Origin: a virus
Direction: 5' to 3' (one strand)
IMG/VR virus record: IMGVR_UViG_3300031721_000034
Span: 1-28,404 of that record
DNA: 28,404 nt
A program made the translations under genes and the position numbers. Numbering within the stretch: position 1 is the stretch's first letter; each line of letters starts with the position of its first letter. Below the pieces are notes generated by a model that was given only the letters and a program-made list of their open reading frames with translations, ran no database searches and was not told where the DNA came from. This document shows positions 6,901 through 14,581 of the stretch, one piece after another.

Positions 6901-9049
6901 CATTGTCTTTTAATTTTAAATCTTGGGCGTATCCGTGAAAAACACTTATGCCTGCTGAGTCGGCTAAACTTAACACAAGCTTATCTTGTATTCCTTTTCG
7001 GAATTGTTCAGGTATATCCTTAGTAATTGTGTGAATGTCTTTAATAGACTCCATCATGTTCTTAACTAGGATGTCAGATTCAACTTTATCAAGTTTTAAA
7101 GCGTTTTTTGTAAATTCATCTATCGTTCTTATTCCTGAAGTGGTTATTGACAGAGAATCTTTTATTTTGTTTAAGGCAGTTAAGTCAGGGTTTAACAACA
7201 TACCCTTACCGTATCCAAATAGTACAATGTTAGCGAGACTTTCTATTCCTAACTTAACTTGAAAAGCTTTATTCTCTACTGCGTTTGTGATTAAAGGTAC
7301 TTTAAGAACAGATTGGTAACTATAAAACTTCTTAACTCCCCCAAAAAGTAGATAAGCCGCCACAGCTACTCCTTCTCCCATAGCCCCATCTCTACCTTCT
7401 TCCTGATTAGCCCACAAGCTTCTACCTGTGGCTTGTACCATAGCTATTGTTAAATCTTGTCTTGGGTTAAGACCAAAGTTAATAGCATTTGCCCCAGCTA
7501 ATTTATACATCTGGTAGTTTCTGTTATTTTTTAGAACAGCTAGTTCATCACTTAACTGCTCTGCATATTTAGTTTGACCACTAACCCTTGCATCTTTTAG
7601 AGCAACGCTCTTTTCACTTATCTTTGTTTGTAGCCCAGACATATTAATTTTTACACTTTCGTAATTAAACCTTTTGTTTACTGTGTTGGCTATTCTATTT
7701 GCACTAAATCTAGCAAGCCTACCCCCATTTGAACTTTGTAAGGCTAATTCTCTTGCTGCTTCGGTTATAGATACGTTGTGAGTTAAAGCGTAGCTACTGG
7801 AAGCTGCTAGCTTCTTATCTATAGTATTAAGTTTAAATGGTATCTGGCTATTAGCACCATATTTTTTTGTATGAAGAAATCTTTGTGTGGCATTGATACC
7901 ATCATTTACTCTTTTTGCAAAAACAAAAGGGGCAGTTACAAACTTGTAAGATACAGCCGCTTCAGCAATAAACACAGCCACTTGTTGAAAGAACCCCATC
8001 TCATCTACTGCGTATTCAAATACTTCGTTTGCAAATTTAGGAGTTACAAAATTCTTTTCATACACTTCCTCCCCATCCACATTAATTTTTTTATTGTAAC
8101 CCTGTCTTTCAAATTCTTCAGGAGATAGTTTTCTACGATAATCATCCCTGACTAACTCATTGACAATCCTGTGCCTGTCTGCATCTGGTAATAACTTTGA
8201 AAGACCAAATGCACCGTCTCTTCTAAATTCAACTAATTCTTTTTCCATATCAGCAGAAAACCATGTGTCTCTACTTTGGTCAGCCCCTAACAACCCTGCA
8301 GCTTTATTGTATCCCCCCTCCATAATTTCAGGAAGATAAAATCCCATACCTTCTTTTAAGAATCCTATAAGTTCGTAGCTTCTTCGGGCAAGGTTTGCTC
8401 CCATAGTAGGGTTAAGTCTTCTTGCAATGGACTTTAGTATGTTCTTATCAACTGGTGCATCAGCTTTTGTCTTTGACCATGTCATAAAGTTAGCTTCACT
8501 CAGTGACTTTTTTTCTAAGATAGTTCTAGTGTTAGGCATAAGAGTTCTTGTAAAAACGTTCTCTTGAACAGGAACATTATCCATAGACTCAGGAGCAATC
8601 ATTTTATTTGTAGAAGCATCTATTGGAAATGCTCCCGTTTCATACACTCCTGTACTTAACTTTTCACTTGTAGGTACAGAACGGGTATACATACTTTTAA
8701 ATAGATTAATTTTTTCATCTAGTGTTTGTTGGTTAGGAAGGGTTTGTCCTGTTGTGTTCGCACTTTGTATAGTTTTGTAAGCTTCAATACCTTCTTGAAC
8801 AACTGAAGCATCTATCTTGTTACCAGCTTGAAACATAGAATTGATGTCAACTTCTTCTCGTAGAGCCTTTTGAAAAAACTCATCTTGAATACCTCTAACG
8901 TCAACTTGGACACTATCACTTTCTTCTGCTTGGAAGTCAACAATGTTTCTTTTGGGGTCATTAACGTCTGCTCCCGGAAACCTGTTAGCTACTCTTCCAC
9001 TTTCTAAAACTTCAGGGCCTGCCCCTAGATAATCTATAACTGTTGCCAT
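3989..9049 (-). CDS. giant virion protein, probable internal/ejection protein (T7 gp16 position)
   Basis: At 1686 residues this is the largest gene in the window. I recognise no domain by sequence. It is the distal long gene of the late operon, directly after a 963-aa protein, echoing T7 where gp15 (747 aa) and gp16 (1318 aa) close the internal-core series. By that analogy it would be packed in the capsid and ejected with the DNA. It is mostly helical with Lys, Glu and Asn-rich segments. Amphipathic or hydrophobic stretches occur at about 353-378 (VAVFIAEAAVSYKFV) and about 560-625 (AVAAYLLFGG, ANIVLFGYG), which could enter membrane. I see no lysozyme or transglycosylase motif at the N-terminus, unlike T7 gp16. 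The start overlaps the upstream stop (TAATG). Gene certain, role inferred from size and order. Confidence 0.8.
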   Translation of the reverse strand: MATVIDYLGAGPEVLESGRVANRFPGADVNDPKRNIVDFQAEESDSVQVDVRGIQDEFFQKALREEVDINSMFQAGNKIDASVVQEGIEAYKTIQSANTTGQTLPNQQTLDEKINLFKSMYTRSVPTSEKLSTGVYETGAFPIDASTNKMIAPESMDNVPVQENVFTRTLMPNTRTILEKKSLSEANFMTWSKTKADAPVDKNILKSIARRLNPTMGANLARRSYELIGFLKEGMGFYLPEIMEGGYNKAAGLLGADQSRDTWFSADMEKELVEFRRDGAFGLSKLLPDADRHRIVNELVRDDYRRKLSPEEFERQGYNKKINVDGEEVYEKNFVTPKFANEVFEYAVDEMGFFQQVAVFIAEAAVSYKFVTAPFVFAKRVNDGINATQRFLHTKKYGANSQIPFKLNTIDKKLAASSSYALTHNVSITEAARELALQSSNGGRLARFSANRIANTVNKRFNYESVKINMSGLQTKISEKSVALKDARVSGQTKYAEQLSDELAVLKNNRNYQMYKLAGANAINFGLNPRQDLTIAMVQATGRSLWANQEEGRDGAMGEGVAVAAYLLFGGVKKFYSYQSVLKVPLITNAVENKAFQVKLGIESLANIVLFGYGKGMLLNPDLTALNKIKDSLSITTSGIRTIDEFTKNALKLDKVESDILVKNMMESIKDIHTITKDIPEQFRKGIQDKLVLSLADSAGISVFHGYAQDLKLKDNAFSKKDIKNFQRNVRNSIKTQKFGEERIAALSETIDGLKADILNMENVGGVAPEVISRLKKMAGMYDSINLNAISQFKREQAIEVSNIDNFISELENSSNADLLTYWTSGAGPENMLTKLFELRAKSVAYLTGSKTTSSGEADILIKQGDVQKSAANLVKTLTESNRRLKLTSNQSNSIDNANKTVLSLASIIESSSQAKIINAYSQVDKTETIDFSNTGTKIFDLFEAYSVETKMSVTDLSNPRISSVLGGSTGGKLLDNLNGAAETGMLRLFNDPEIISIINKSGGTEFKNGNEVLESFRLEANNNGAIRRQYGLTDSESMTNFQLLSYLKNKEGLDFNAEDLSFVASPQQFENLRQTMQVYAKNKNPTIKALGIQIVNLMDEDFRVWGNATNDEAFNGVINARTIARLEKQRFDKNTVGDQILSLSDGSPIKFIGMDGKTTTITSKDATKIFDPLINAIINPNDKSAMFVENEMKRLVATFASTATTLPENLLVKVNGRYVEPTADQLSSMVKPVFDLSSPEGEAGLNALSEILQSLMYSKFVSSKGLSNVAAQIKKGQVPNLEQTNLGGIIIKDKGQLNVPKALSLPSGGEFKNWDEYIRKMEELITVNVKMPDGEIIPMPAFNITDMLRSEEHITNAIMSSKKFEDTHKDFVKLVKNEQAVNQNSTVKLFEEERIKAYENSRLYKDNMTGDSFYNDIIMQGNPNSVDKYVDDLSRLVDEGRMTLEQKDKTLQSLVADVLRYAGGEEKNGSMWKSYTGKEIPISSYETPEIPFAILTGFDEVSETGVRTALSFQSEKFNKLMDSAGVTSVQKEVLVAMYRHGTKMDAQSVLRRASQSGVSAVGPNPGFTLNNTLSKAFNIARGMVSKEYVMAEMAIRYSAMADGAILNTIMNDERVASTILNLMNDPTRVLEADADYFVKAIIKNSATALRNTLQLEHDTHYNAENYWKSKNVVYPTTVKEQRGNR

Positions 9050-11940
9050 TATAATCTAAACCCTCTTTCTTGTAGCTCTTTAGATGTTAACATTTTGCCC
9101 GAACTATCTGTGTAGATAGGTAAATCTATTGCTACATTACTACGCTCGTCATTTTTATTTTTTACTTCATACACTTGGTTGTTAGTGTTAGCAGGGGTAT
9201 GACTTCGTACAACGTCTAATACGTAAAGGTTTCTTGGTAAGCTATTGTTAGTCTCATATCTGTCCTTGTACTTTCTTACCATATTTATAGAGCTAGTCAT
9301 TTGCCTTACCTTTTTAAAAATTGGTATTGCTTTTATAGCTCTAATGTTTTTCTTTAGTACAACGTTTTCACTATTTGCATCTACGTTTGTAAAGACTTCA
9401 AGAATGTTGTCATTTATTGTTTGTGCGGCTAGGGCATCGTTTCTAAAGCCCATTAGAAATTCTTTAGTGATATTGTTAGTCGCAAAAAAGGAAGCTGTAA
9501 TACTTTCTAAAGCAGCTTTAAAATCTCTGTCTGATATTCTACCGTTGGGGTCAAGGTTTTTTGCTCTGTTATACGCTATTGTTATTAGACCTGATTTTAC
9601 TTGGGCATCAGCAAGTCTAGCATCTGTCCGTTCCATAAATTTGTTCATGCTTTTTACAACACCAACTCCTTCACCTTCTTCAAAAGCTGAAACTCCAAAC
9701 TTTTCTAGTACGTATGTACTCCCTGCTATAACAAGCCCCGAATCTGCCAGAACTAAATCTTGCACGATACTTTTAAAACTTGTTGTTAACTGGGATTGGT
9801 TGGCGTTTACAGCTATATTGTTGATTGTTTTGTTTAAAACTCCTATGTAAGCGTCAAGCCTATCTGAATTTTCTATTATAGCTTCTCTATCTAATTGACC
9901 TTTACTTAACTTTTGTATTGCTACATCAATTTGCTCTTCTGAATATCCCAACTTTCCAGCATCTTTTTCTATTTTAAAATCATCACTCATAAGAGAAGAC
10001 ACCACTTGAAACACATCAGCATCACTGTCTATGTCTTGGTTAATTATAACACGAGCCATAGCAGCGTAGTCTTTTTTTCTTAACCTAACAACACTTTTAA
10101 TGTTAGGTACTTGTTTAAAAATAGCGTTGCTGGCTTTGTACAAATTGACAGCACCTTGTGCTACACCATTACTATTCATACTAAACCCATTTTCCCCGAA
10201 GAATTGTTCGTAGTATCCCTCATCTTTCATCATATCAACAACACTGTTAAACCCTTGTGCTTTTGAAAATTCTATAATTTCAGGGGTAACAGAGACAGTT
10301 TGATCTTGACTACCATTCCTTAATCTTATTTGAGTTACAGGTAAAGGTGTACCTGTTTCTAATCCGTTTGAAGTCTGATGGGTAGCCACGTTTTTATTCA
10401 TGCTATACCCTGTTACCACTTGTCCCATAGTAGTACCATGTATAAAAGCTTTTATCTCTTCTATCTTATACAAGTTCGGAAAACTACCTGCATAGTCCTC
10501 CTCATTCTCTTGTATTTTATTCCCATCTTTATTATAAGTTGCTGTAGTTACTAAAGTGTTATGATTTTTTATTACAGCCATAATATCTGTTTTAAGGTTA
10601 GCCTTTTCTTCTTCAGGTAGGGATTCTATAAACCCTTCAATATCTACTACTTTGGTTGAATCCCCAACTTTTATTCTAAACTTTCCTTTATTAAGTTTTA
10701 TTAAAAATTGATTTGCTGTCTGCCTGTTTTTACCTATCTCCCCTATAGTTTTAGGAAAAAGATTTTGACCCCCATAAGTTACGCCTGATTTACCTTTTCC
10801 TTCACCAGTTTTGTTCATAGCTTTAGACATGGCTGTAAGGGTCATATAGTCAGCATATATTTTTTGTTCTGCTGCTTTGTTAGACTTAGAGTACTCTTTA
10901 ATTTTACCCCCTTTTACCATCTTTTGTACAGCTTCATTATTAATTATAGACTTTGCAAAAATACCTTTTGACGCTTCAGTAGTTAAATAATCTTTGGTGT
11001 TGGTTACAGCAATGTCAAGAAGGTCCCCTACACTCATCTTACTTCCTTTTTCTGAAGCAAACATTGTCTGAAAGCCCTTAAGAAAGAACTCAGCTTTAGT
11101 GTCTATAATAGATTTGTCTTCATTTCTAGGTAGCCCATCTAAAAACTGTGTAACTGTTGCTAAAGGGTTCTTTGAAGCTTTAATTGCATCTTTCATAGTA
11201 TTTATGTTTGTATCTGATAGCCCATCAGCTTCAGTTCCTTGCTCTGCCTTATTATCTAAAGCCCAAAACAAAGCACTCTTTGTGGCATTGTTACCTCTGT
11301 ATTCTGTGATATTCCCTGCTTCTATAGGTTTTCCTGTGTTTTGATCTACAGGTCTTCCTCCATCAATGGTTACACTTAAAGGACCTTCAAACGCTTCTTT
11401 AGTTGTCACTATGGGAAACAGATTGTCCCTAAGGGCTATAGCTTGCTCACTAGTTTTAGCAGTGCTAAACAATTTGTTTTGCCCTTCAGTCAACGTTTGA
11501 GTTGCTGCAGTTGCTTTCAGTAATTTGTATAGCTGAGGTTGGTCATCTTTAAACTTTGGATTAGCAGCTATGTAGTTTGCAGCATAAGTGGAGTTACCTG
11601 AACTAGCTTGAACAAGTTGTTTGTCTATCTCAGTCATTTCCACGTTGCCCATAGCTTTTAACATAATAGAGGAGTATATATCAGGACTTTGTTGATACAA
11701 ACCTTTAGCTCTATTTGTAAATGCAGGTCTGGTTAAAAATTTGTATGCTAAACTTTGACTGCTAAGGGCAGTGTTTGTCAATGAGTCTTGGTCTTCTTTT
11801 TGTTTTAACGCGGCAGCTTCTGCCTTAGCTCTTGCATCCTTTTTTTCTTGGGTTCTACCCATCACAAAAGATTCCATAGCTCCATTTAACACACCAAATG
11901 CAACAGGTGAACTACTTAACTTATCAAAAATATTAGCCAT
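9049..11940 (-). CDS. large virion protein, probable internal/ejection protein (T7 gp15 position)
   Basis: This encodes 963 residues with no recognised domain. The N-terminus (MANIFDKLSSSPVAFGVLNG) is followed by a charged, probably coiled-coil segment at about 31-53 (EKKDARAKAEAAALKQKED). The rest is a long soluble helical protein without clear membrane spans or Cys clusters. It lies between a 169-aa structural-type protein and the 1686-aa protein, matching the place of T7 gp15 in the internal core that forms the periplasmic conduit for DNA entry. That assignment rests on order and size only. It abuts the upstream gene without a gap and overlaps the downstream start by one base, so the two large proteins are likely made at linked levels. 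Confidence 0.78.
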   Translation of the reverse strand: MANIFDKLSSSPVAFGVLNGAMESFVMGRTQEKKDARAKAEAAALKQKEDQDSLTNTALSSQSLAYKFLTRPAFTNRAKGLYQQSPDIYSSIMLKAMGNVEMTEIDKQLVQASSGNSTYAANYIAANPKFKDDQPQLYKLLKATAATQTLTEGQNKLFSTAKTSEQAIALRDNLFPIVTTKEAFEGPLSVTIDGGRPVDQNTGKPIEAGNITEYRGNNATKSALFWALDNKAEQGTEADGLSDTNINTMKDAIKASKNPLATVTQFLDGLPRNEDKSIIDTKAEFFLKGFQTMFASEKGSKMSVGDLLDIAVTNTKDYLTTEASKGIFAKSIINNEAVQKMVKGGKIKEYSKSNKAAEQKIYADYMTLTAMSKAMNKTGEGKGKSGVTYGGQNLFPKTIGEIGKNRQTANQFLIKLNKGKFRIKVGDSTKVVDIEGFIESLPEEEKANLKTDIMAVIKNHNTLVTTATYNKDGNKIQENEEDYAGSFPNLYKIEEIKAFIHGTTMGQVVTGYSMNKNVATHQTSNGLETGTPLPVTQIRLRNGSQDQTVSVTPEIIEFSKAQGFNSVVDMMKDEGYYEQFFGENGFSMNSNGVAQGAVNLYKASNAIFKQVPNIKSVVRLRKKDYAAMARVIINQDIDSDADVFQVVSSLMSDDFKIEKDAGKLGYSEEQIDVAIQKLSKGQLDREAIIENSDRLDAYIGVLNKTINNIAVNANQSQLTTSFKSIVQDLVLADSGLVIAGSTYVLEKFGVSAFEEGEGVGVVKSMNKFMERTDARLADAQVKSGLITIAYNRAKNLDPNGRISDRDFKAALESITASFFATNNITKEFLMGFRNDALAAQTINDNILEVFTNVDANSENVVLKKNIRAIKAIPIFKKVRQMTSSINMVRKYKDRYETNNSLPRNLYVLDVVRSHTPANTNNQVYEVKNKNDERSNVAIDLPIYTDSSGKMLTSKELQERGFRL

Positions 11941-12450
11941 TTATTTACCTTTTCGTATGGTGCTATTTAACTCTTCTCTTAAAGTTTCAAACATAGCAGG
12001 GTTATTATTTTTCATTAACGTAAATAAAGATTCATCATCTATCCTATCTTTATTCATTCCACCATCATCTTTTTCAAACATGCGATAGGCAACGTCTTCT
12101 TCTTCGGCTATGTAAGCAATGTAAACTCCAAGAGGACCTTTTGTTAATAGTCCTACATCTAAACTAAACTTGCCACTTTCAAACCCGTCTATAACCCAAG
12201 TCTCTACAATGTGTTCCACCGACACTCCTGCCAACAACAACTTCATCATGTCCCCTCTAAATCTAGGATCATCTAATCGATCTGTAGCTTCTTGTAAAAC
12301 AACATCTGGGTCAGACATTTCAGGGGGGTTTCCCCACGCCCATTTTTTATTTTCACTAGTAAGTGAGGTTCCCGGAATAGATTGTGCAAAAGGGTCTTTT
12401 GCTTCTATAGACCCTGATCTTACGTTTGTTTGTGTTTGTATATTATCCAT
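11941..12450 (-). CDS. conserved-type virion-associated protein, unknown role
   Basis: This encodes 169 residues. The N-terminus is disordered and ends in IPGTSLTSENKKWAWGNPPE, a Pro/Trp-rich stretch I associate with short proteins next to structural genes in marine phages. A helical domain follows, with VSVEHIVETWVIDGFESGKF and LDVGLLTKGPLGVYIAYIAE, then an acidic region (AEEEDVAYRMFEKDDGG) and a Lys-ended tail. No catalytic motif, signal peptide or Cys is seen. Its place between the 129-aa and 963-aa genes suggests a head- or core-associated protein or an assembly partner for the large ejection proteins. I do not know its function. Confidence 0.72.
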   Translation of the reverse strand: MDNIQTQTNVRSGSIEAKDPFAQSIPGTSLTSENKKWAWGNPPEMSDPDVVLQEATDRLDDPRFRGDMMKLLLAGVSVEHIVETWVIDGFESGKFSLDVGLLTKGPLGVYIAYIAEEEDVAYRMFEKDDGGMNKDRIDDESLFTLMKNNNPAMFETLREELNSTIRKGK

Positions 12451-12459
12451 TGTATTACC

Positions 12460-12849
12460 TTAAGCTGTGGGTACACCCGATGTTTTATAAGACGCTGTAA
12501 ACCCTTTGACATTTGCATCACCTGCTACTGTCATGGTTGACTTTAACGCTGGTCTTCTTTTTGCAACGTAATTTTCTGCTTGTACTTGTCTTAAGTTGTT
12601 ATCCCGTGAAAGATTGTTTGAAAAGTATCGGTAGGCTGTCTCCATGTTAGGTATCCCTAATCCAATAGGCTGATCCATACTTTGCAAAGATGCTTTTGCT
12701 CCACCCCCACTTGTTCTTGTACTCATTTTACTTGGAGTAGCAAACCCAGCAGATTCTTGTTTTTCAGAAAGTGAATTATAAACCTCTGCTCCTTTTTTAG
12801 CCACACCAAGTACCGTTATAACTGTATCTAAAAAATCAAATCCCGACAT
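12460..12849 (-). CDS. small hypothetical virion-associated protein
   Basis: This encodes 129 residues. Its start directly follows the stop of the 445-aa gene (TAG then ATG). The N-terminus is an amphipathic or mildly hydrophobic helix (FDFLDTVITVLGVAKKGAEVYNSL is its core region), then a Ser/Gly/Thr-rich linker (SGGGAKASL), then a basic, polar C-terminal half with LSRDNNLRQVQAENYVAKRR. T7 gp14 is similarly short, has a hydrophobic segment and is ejected into the outer membrane, so this protein or its 445-aa neighbour could fill that place. This is inference from operon order. No family is recognised. Confidence 0.65.
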   Translation of the reverse strand: MSGFDFLDTVITVLGVAKKGAEVYNSLSEKQESAGFATPSKMSTRTSGGGAKASLQSMDQPIGLGIPNMETAYRYFSNNLSRDNNLRQVQAENYVAKRRPALKSTMTVAGDANVKGFTASYKTSGVPTA

Positions 12850-14187
12850 CTACCAAGCTCCTATTACTTTAATTATATTTGATGCTAACGTTGCTTTATT
12901 AGCTGCAGAATAAGCATCAGAATTTGCCGCAGCATCTAAAGCTTGAATAACCTGCTCATGTCTTCTTTGTAATTCTGATTCAGAAGCTGTAAAGTTAAAC
13001 GTAGCATTGTCTCTGTATTTTTGCCACAAATCATTCATAGCAGTCGAACTAACATTATACATAAGCTGTGTGTTTATACGATTAGTTTCATTTGCAACTG
13101 CTGTGTTGGCTGTGTTAACTTCTCTACGCCATTTAACATTTGATTGATCAATTATGTTTCTCATATTAGCATTAAACTTTTCACGTTGGTCTTTCATACT
13201 AGCGTTGTACTCTGCAAATGAGTTTTCTTGATTTATGTTGTTTTGTTTAATTGCAACATCCCTGTTTATGTTGGCTGTATCAACTTGAACTCCCAACTCT
13301 GCAAAATACTCTTCTACTTGAAGTTCGTTCTTTGCATTAAATTGTTGTTTAGCATTTTCAGCCGCAGACTCCGTTAGAGCTGCCTGAGCTAAAGCATTAT
13401 ATTTTATAGCGTTAGATTGTTGTTGAGCATCTAATTCTTTTATATCTATTGACAATAAAGCTTGTGCGTTGCTTATTGCACCTTTAGTACGTGCATCTGC
13501 GTTTTGCCTGTCCATTGTAGCAATTTGTAAAGCATTTTGCAAGGCTGCTTGTTGCCTGTTATCTAAATTTTTAAGTTGTATATTACCATAAGCACCTGCA
13601 TCTCTAGCAGCAATAGAAATACCAGATTCCATAACAGCCTGAGTTAAAGCTGCGGCAGCCATGCTGGATGCACCTAGCCCCCTAGACTGCATTATAGCAG
13701 TAACTTTTCTTGCCGCAGGGGATGCCCAAGCAGGGAGAGGTTCTCCATCTTCTATGCCACCTAGCAAAGATTCTAGTTGGTATTTTACTGTAGCTTTCTC
13801 ATCCAGTGCTTCTTGAGCAGGACTTGCTGTTGCACCTGCAGATAATGTTGCATCTGATATATCATCTAAGTCAATTAAATCAGAAGAACTAAAATCAGAG
13901 GTAGCTCCTGTATATGTTTGACCTTCTAAAGTAGTTGTAGCACTTGCAACAGGGTCTGTTATTTGACCTAAATTTTCAGTCGCTGTTGGCTTAGTTATTT
14001 TTTCTATTGTAGTTGGGTCTAAAGTTTTAGGAGTTACAGACGGAACATCTGTTTCTGACAACGTTTGACCTTGCGTACCCAGTAGTTCATTCTCTTGAAC
14101 TCCTTGCGTAATTGGCGTTACCTGAGTTTCTGCAGTTCCTACTTTACCTGCTAAGTCTTCAGTTTTAGTTTCTAAATCTATCGCCAT
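12850..14187 (-). CDS. long helical virion protein, probable internal/ejection protein
   Basis: This encodes 445 residues. Residues 1-130 are Thr/Ser/Asp-rich and look disordered. From about 165 the motif QSRGLGASSMAAAALTQAV starts a long Ala/Gln/Asn-rich helical region to about 400, with recurring near-repeats such as NIQLKNLDNRQQAALQNALQ and ISNAQALLSIDIKELDAQQQ. A short C-terminal part ends in IIKVIGAW. I see no Cys. Proteins with this SRGLGASSMAAAA plus helical Q/N-rich layout are common beside the tail and core genes of marine podoviruses, but I can cite no experimental function. A role as a capsid-internal or ejected protein is inferred from composition and position before the 963- and 1686-aa proteins. 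Nine bases separate its start from the broken small membrane gene upstream. Confidence 0.75.
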   Translation of the reverse strand: MAIDLETKTEDLAGKVGTAETQVTPITQGVQENELLGTQGQTLSETDVPSVTPKTLDPTTIEKITKPTATENLGQITDPVASATTTLEGQTYTGATSDFSSSDLIDLDDISDATLSAGATASPAQEALDEKATVKYQLESLLGGIEDGEPLPAWASPAARKVTAIMQSRGLGASSMAAAALTQAVMESGISIAARDAGAYGNIQLKNLDNRQQAALQNALQIATMDRQNADARTKGAISNAQALLSIDIKELDAQQQSNAIKYNALAQAALTESAAENAKQQFNAKNELQVEEYFAELGVQVDTANINRDVAIKQNNINQENSFAEYNASMKDQREKFNANMRNIIDQSNVKWRREVNTANTAVANETNRINTQLMYNVSSTAMNDLWQKYRDNATFNFTASESELQRRHEQVIQALDAAANSDAYSAANKATLASNIIKVIGAW

Positions 14188-14196
14188 ATCTGTTTC

Positions 14197-14375
14197 CTAT
14201 TTCATAACTATTGCGACTACTAAAGCAACTACACCTAAAGTTCCTACCATAGACATAGCTTCTATTCGCCACATTCTTTTGTCTAGTGCTTCTAGTTTAT
14301 CGTTGACTGCTAACGGATGGCACATTCTTTCTCGTGAGCATCAAGTTCTAGCTGTACTTTTAGTTCAGGTTGCAT
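14197..14375 (-). pseudogene. frameshifted small C-terminal-TM protein gene
   Basis: Two overlapping short frames together read like one gene. Frame A runs from ATG 14375 to TAG 14310 (MQPELKVQLELDAHEKECAIR). Frame B runs to TAG at 14197-14199 and contains AVNDKLEALDKRMWRIEAMS, then a hydrophobic span TLGVVALVVAIVMK. Small phage proteins with an HEKECAIRY-like start, a coiled coil and one C-terminal TM are familiar. Here one base is missing right after the Arg codon: adding one base after CGTTA would give Arg-Tyr-Ala-Val-Asn and fuse the frames into a roughly 59-aa protein. Frame B also has its own ATG at 14325, giving 42 aa. It may be a real deletion, a sequencing or assembly error, or less likely a -1 frameshift (no classic slippery heptamer is present). 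Family role is probably membrane- or tail-associated, XhlA-like, and uncertain. Confidence 0.6.
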
Positions 14376-14386
14376 GTTTAACTTCA

Positions 14387-14572
14387 TCAATCAGCATCTG
14401 CTATTGAGTTGCCATCTATTGCTGCCCACACAAGGATTGCTTTGTAGTATCTGTTGTTAGGGTCTAGTGGTATATGATACAAAATTCCATCAATAGTAGC
14501 TTGAATATTGTTGATTTCATTTTCATTATTAGGAAATAACTTATTATAATATTTTGCATTTTCGAAATTCAT
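14387..14572 (-). CDS. small fibre-associated protein (possible chaperone/adaptor)
   Basis: This encodes 61 residues: MNFENAKYY, then a beta-hairpin-like stretch QATIDGILYHIPLDPNNRYY, then a helix KAILVWAAIDGNSIADAD. The pattern of a short acidic beta segment followed by DPxNRxYxAIxxW is typical of small proteins encoded next to tail-fibre genes in marine phages, and resembles the start of tail-fibre assembly or adaptor proteins. It follows the 352-aa receptor-binding protein by nine bases and is probably its partner. No enzyme motif is present. The role is inferred from context. Confidence 0.65.
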   Translation of the reverse strand: MNFENAKYYNKLFPNNENEINNIQATIDGILYHIPLDPNNRYYKAILVWAAIDGNSIADAD

Positions 14573-14581
14573 TTTAATCTC

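Noticed and set aside
7871-8128. 85-codon basic + strand frame
   Set aside because: It is antisense within the 1686-aa gene, Lys/Phe/Tyr-rich by composition, and without start signals.
3989-9049. Tape-measure protein
   Set aside because: The gene order (adaptor, nozzle, fibre, then large proteins) and absence of long-tail genes fit a short-tailed phage, where such large late proteins are internal/ejection proteins.
9245-9850. 201-codon hydrophobic frame on the + strand
   Set aside because: It lies wholly antisense to the 963-aa gene, has no ribosome site or neighbours in its direction, and its hydrophobic composition is what a helical, Lys/Asn/Asp-rich gene gives on the opposite strand.
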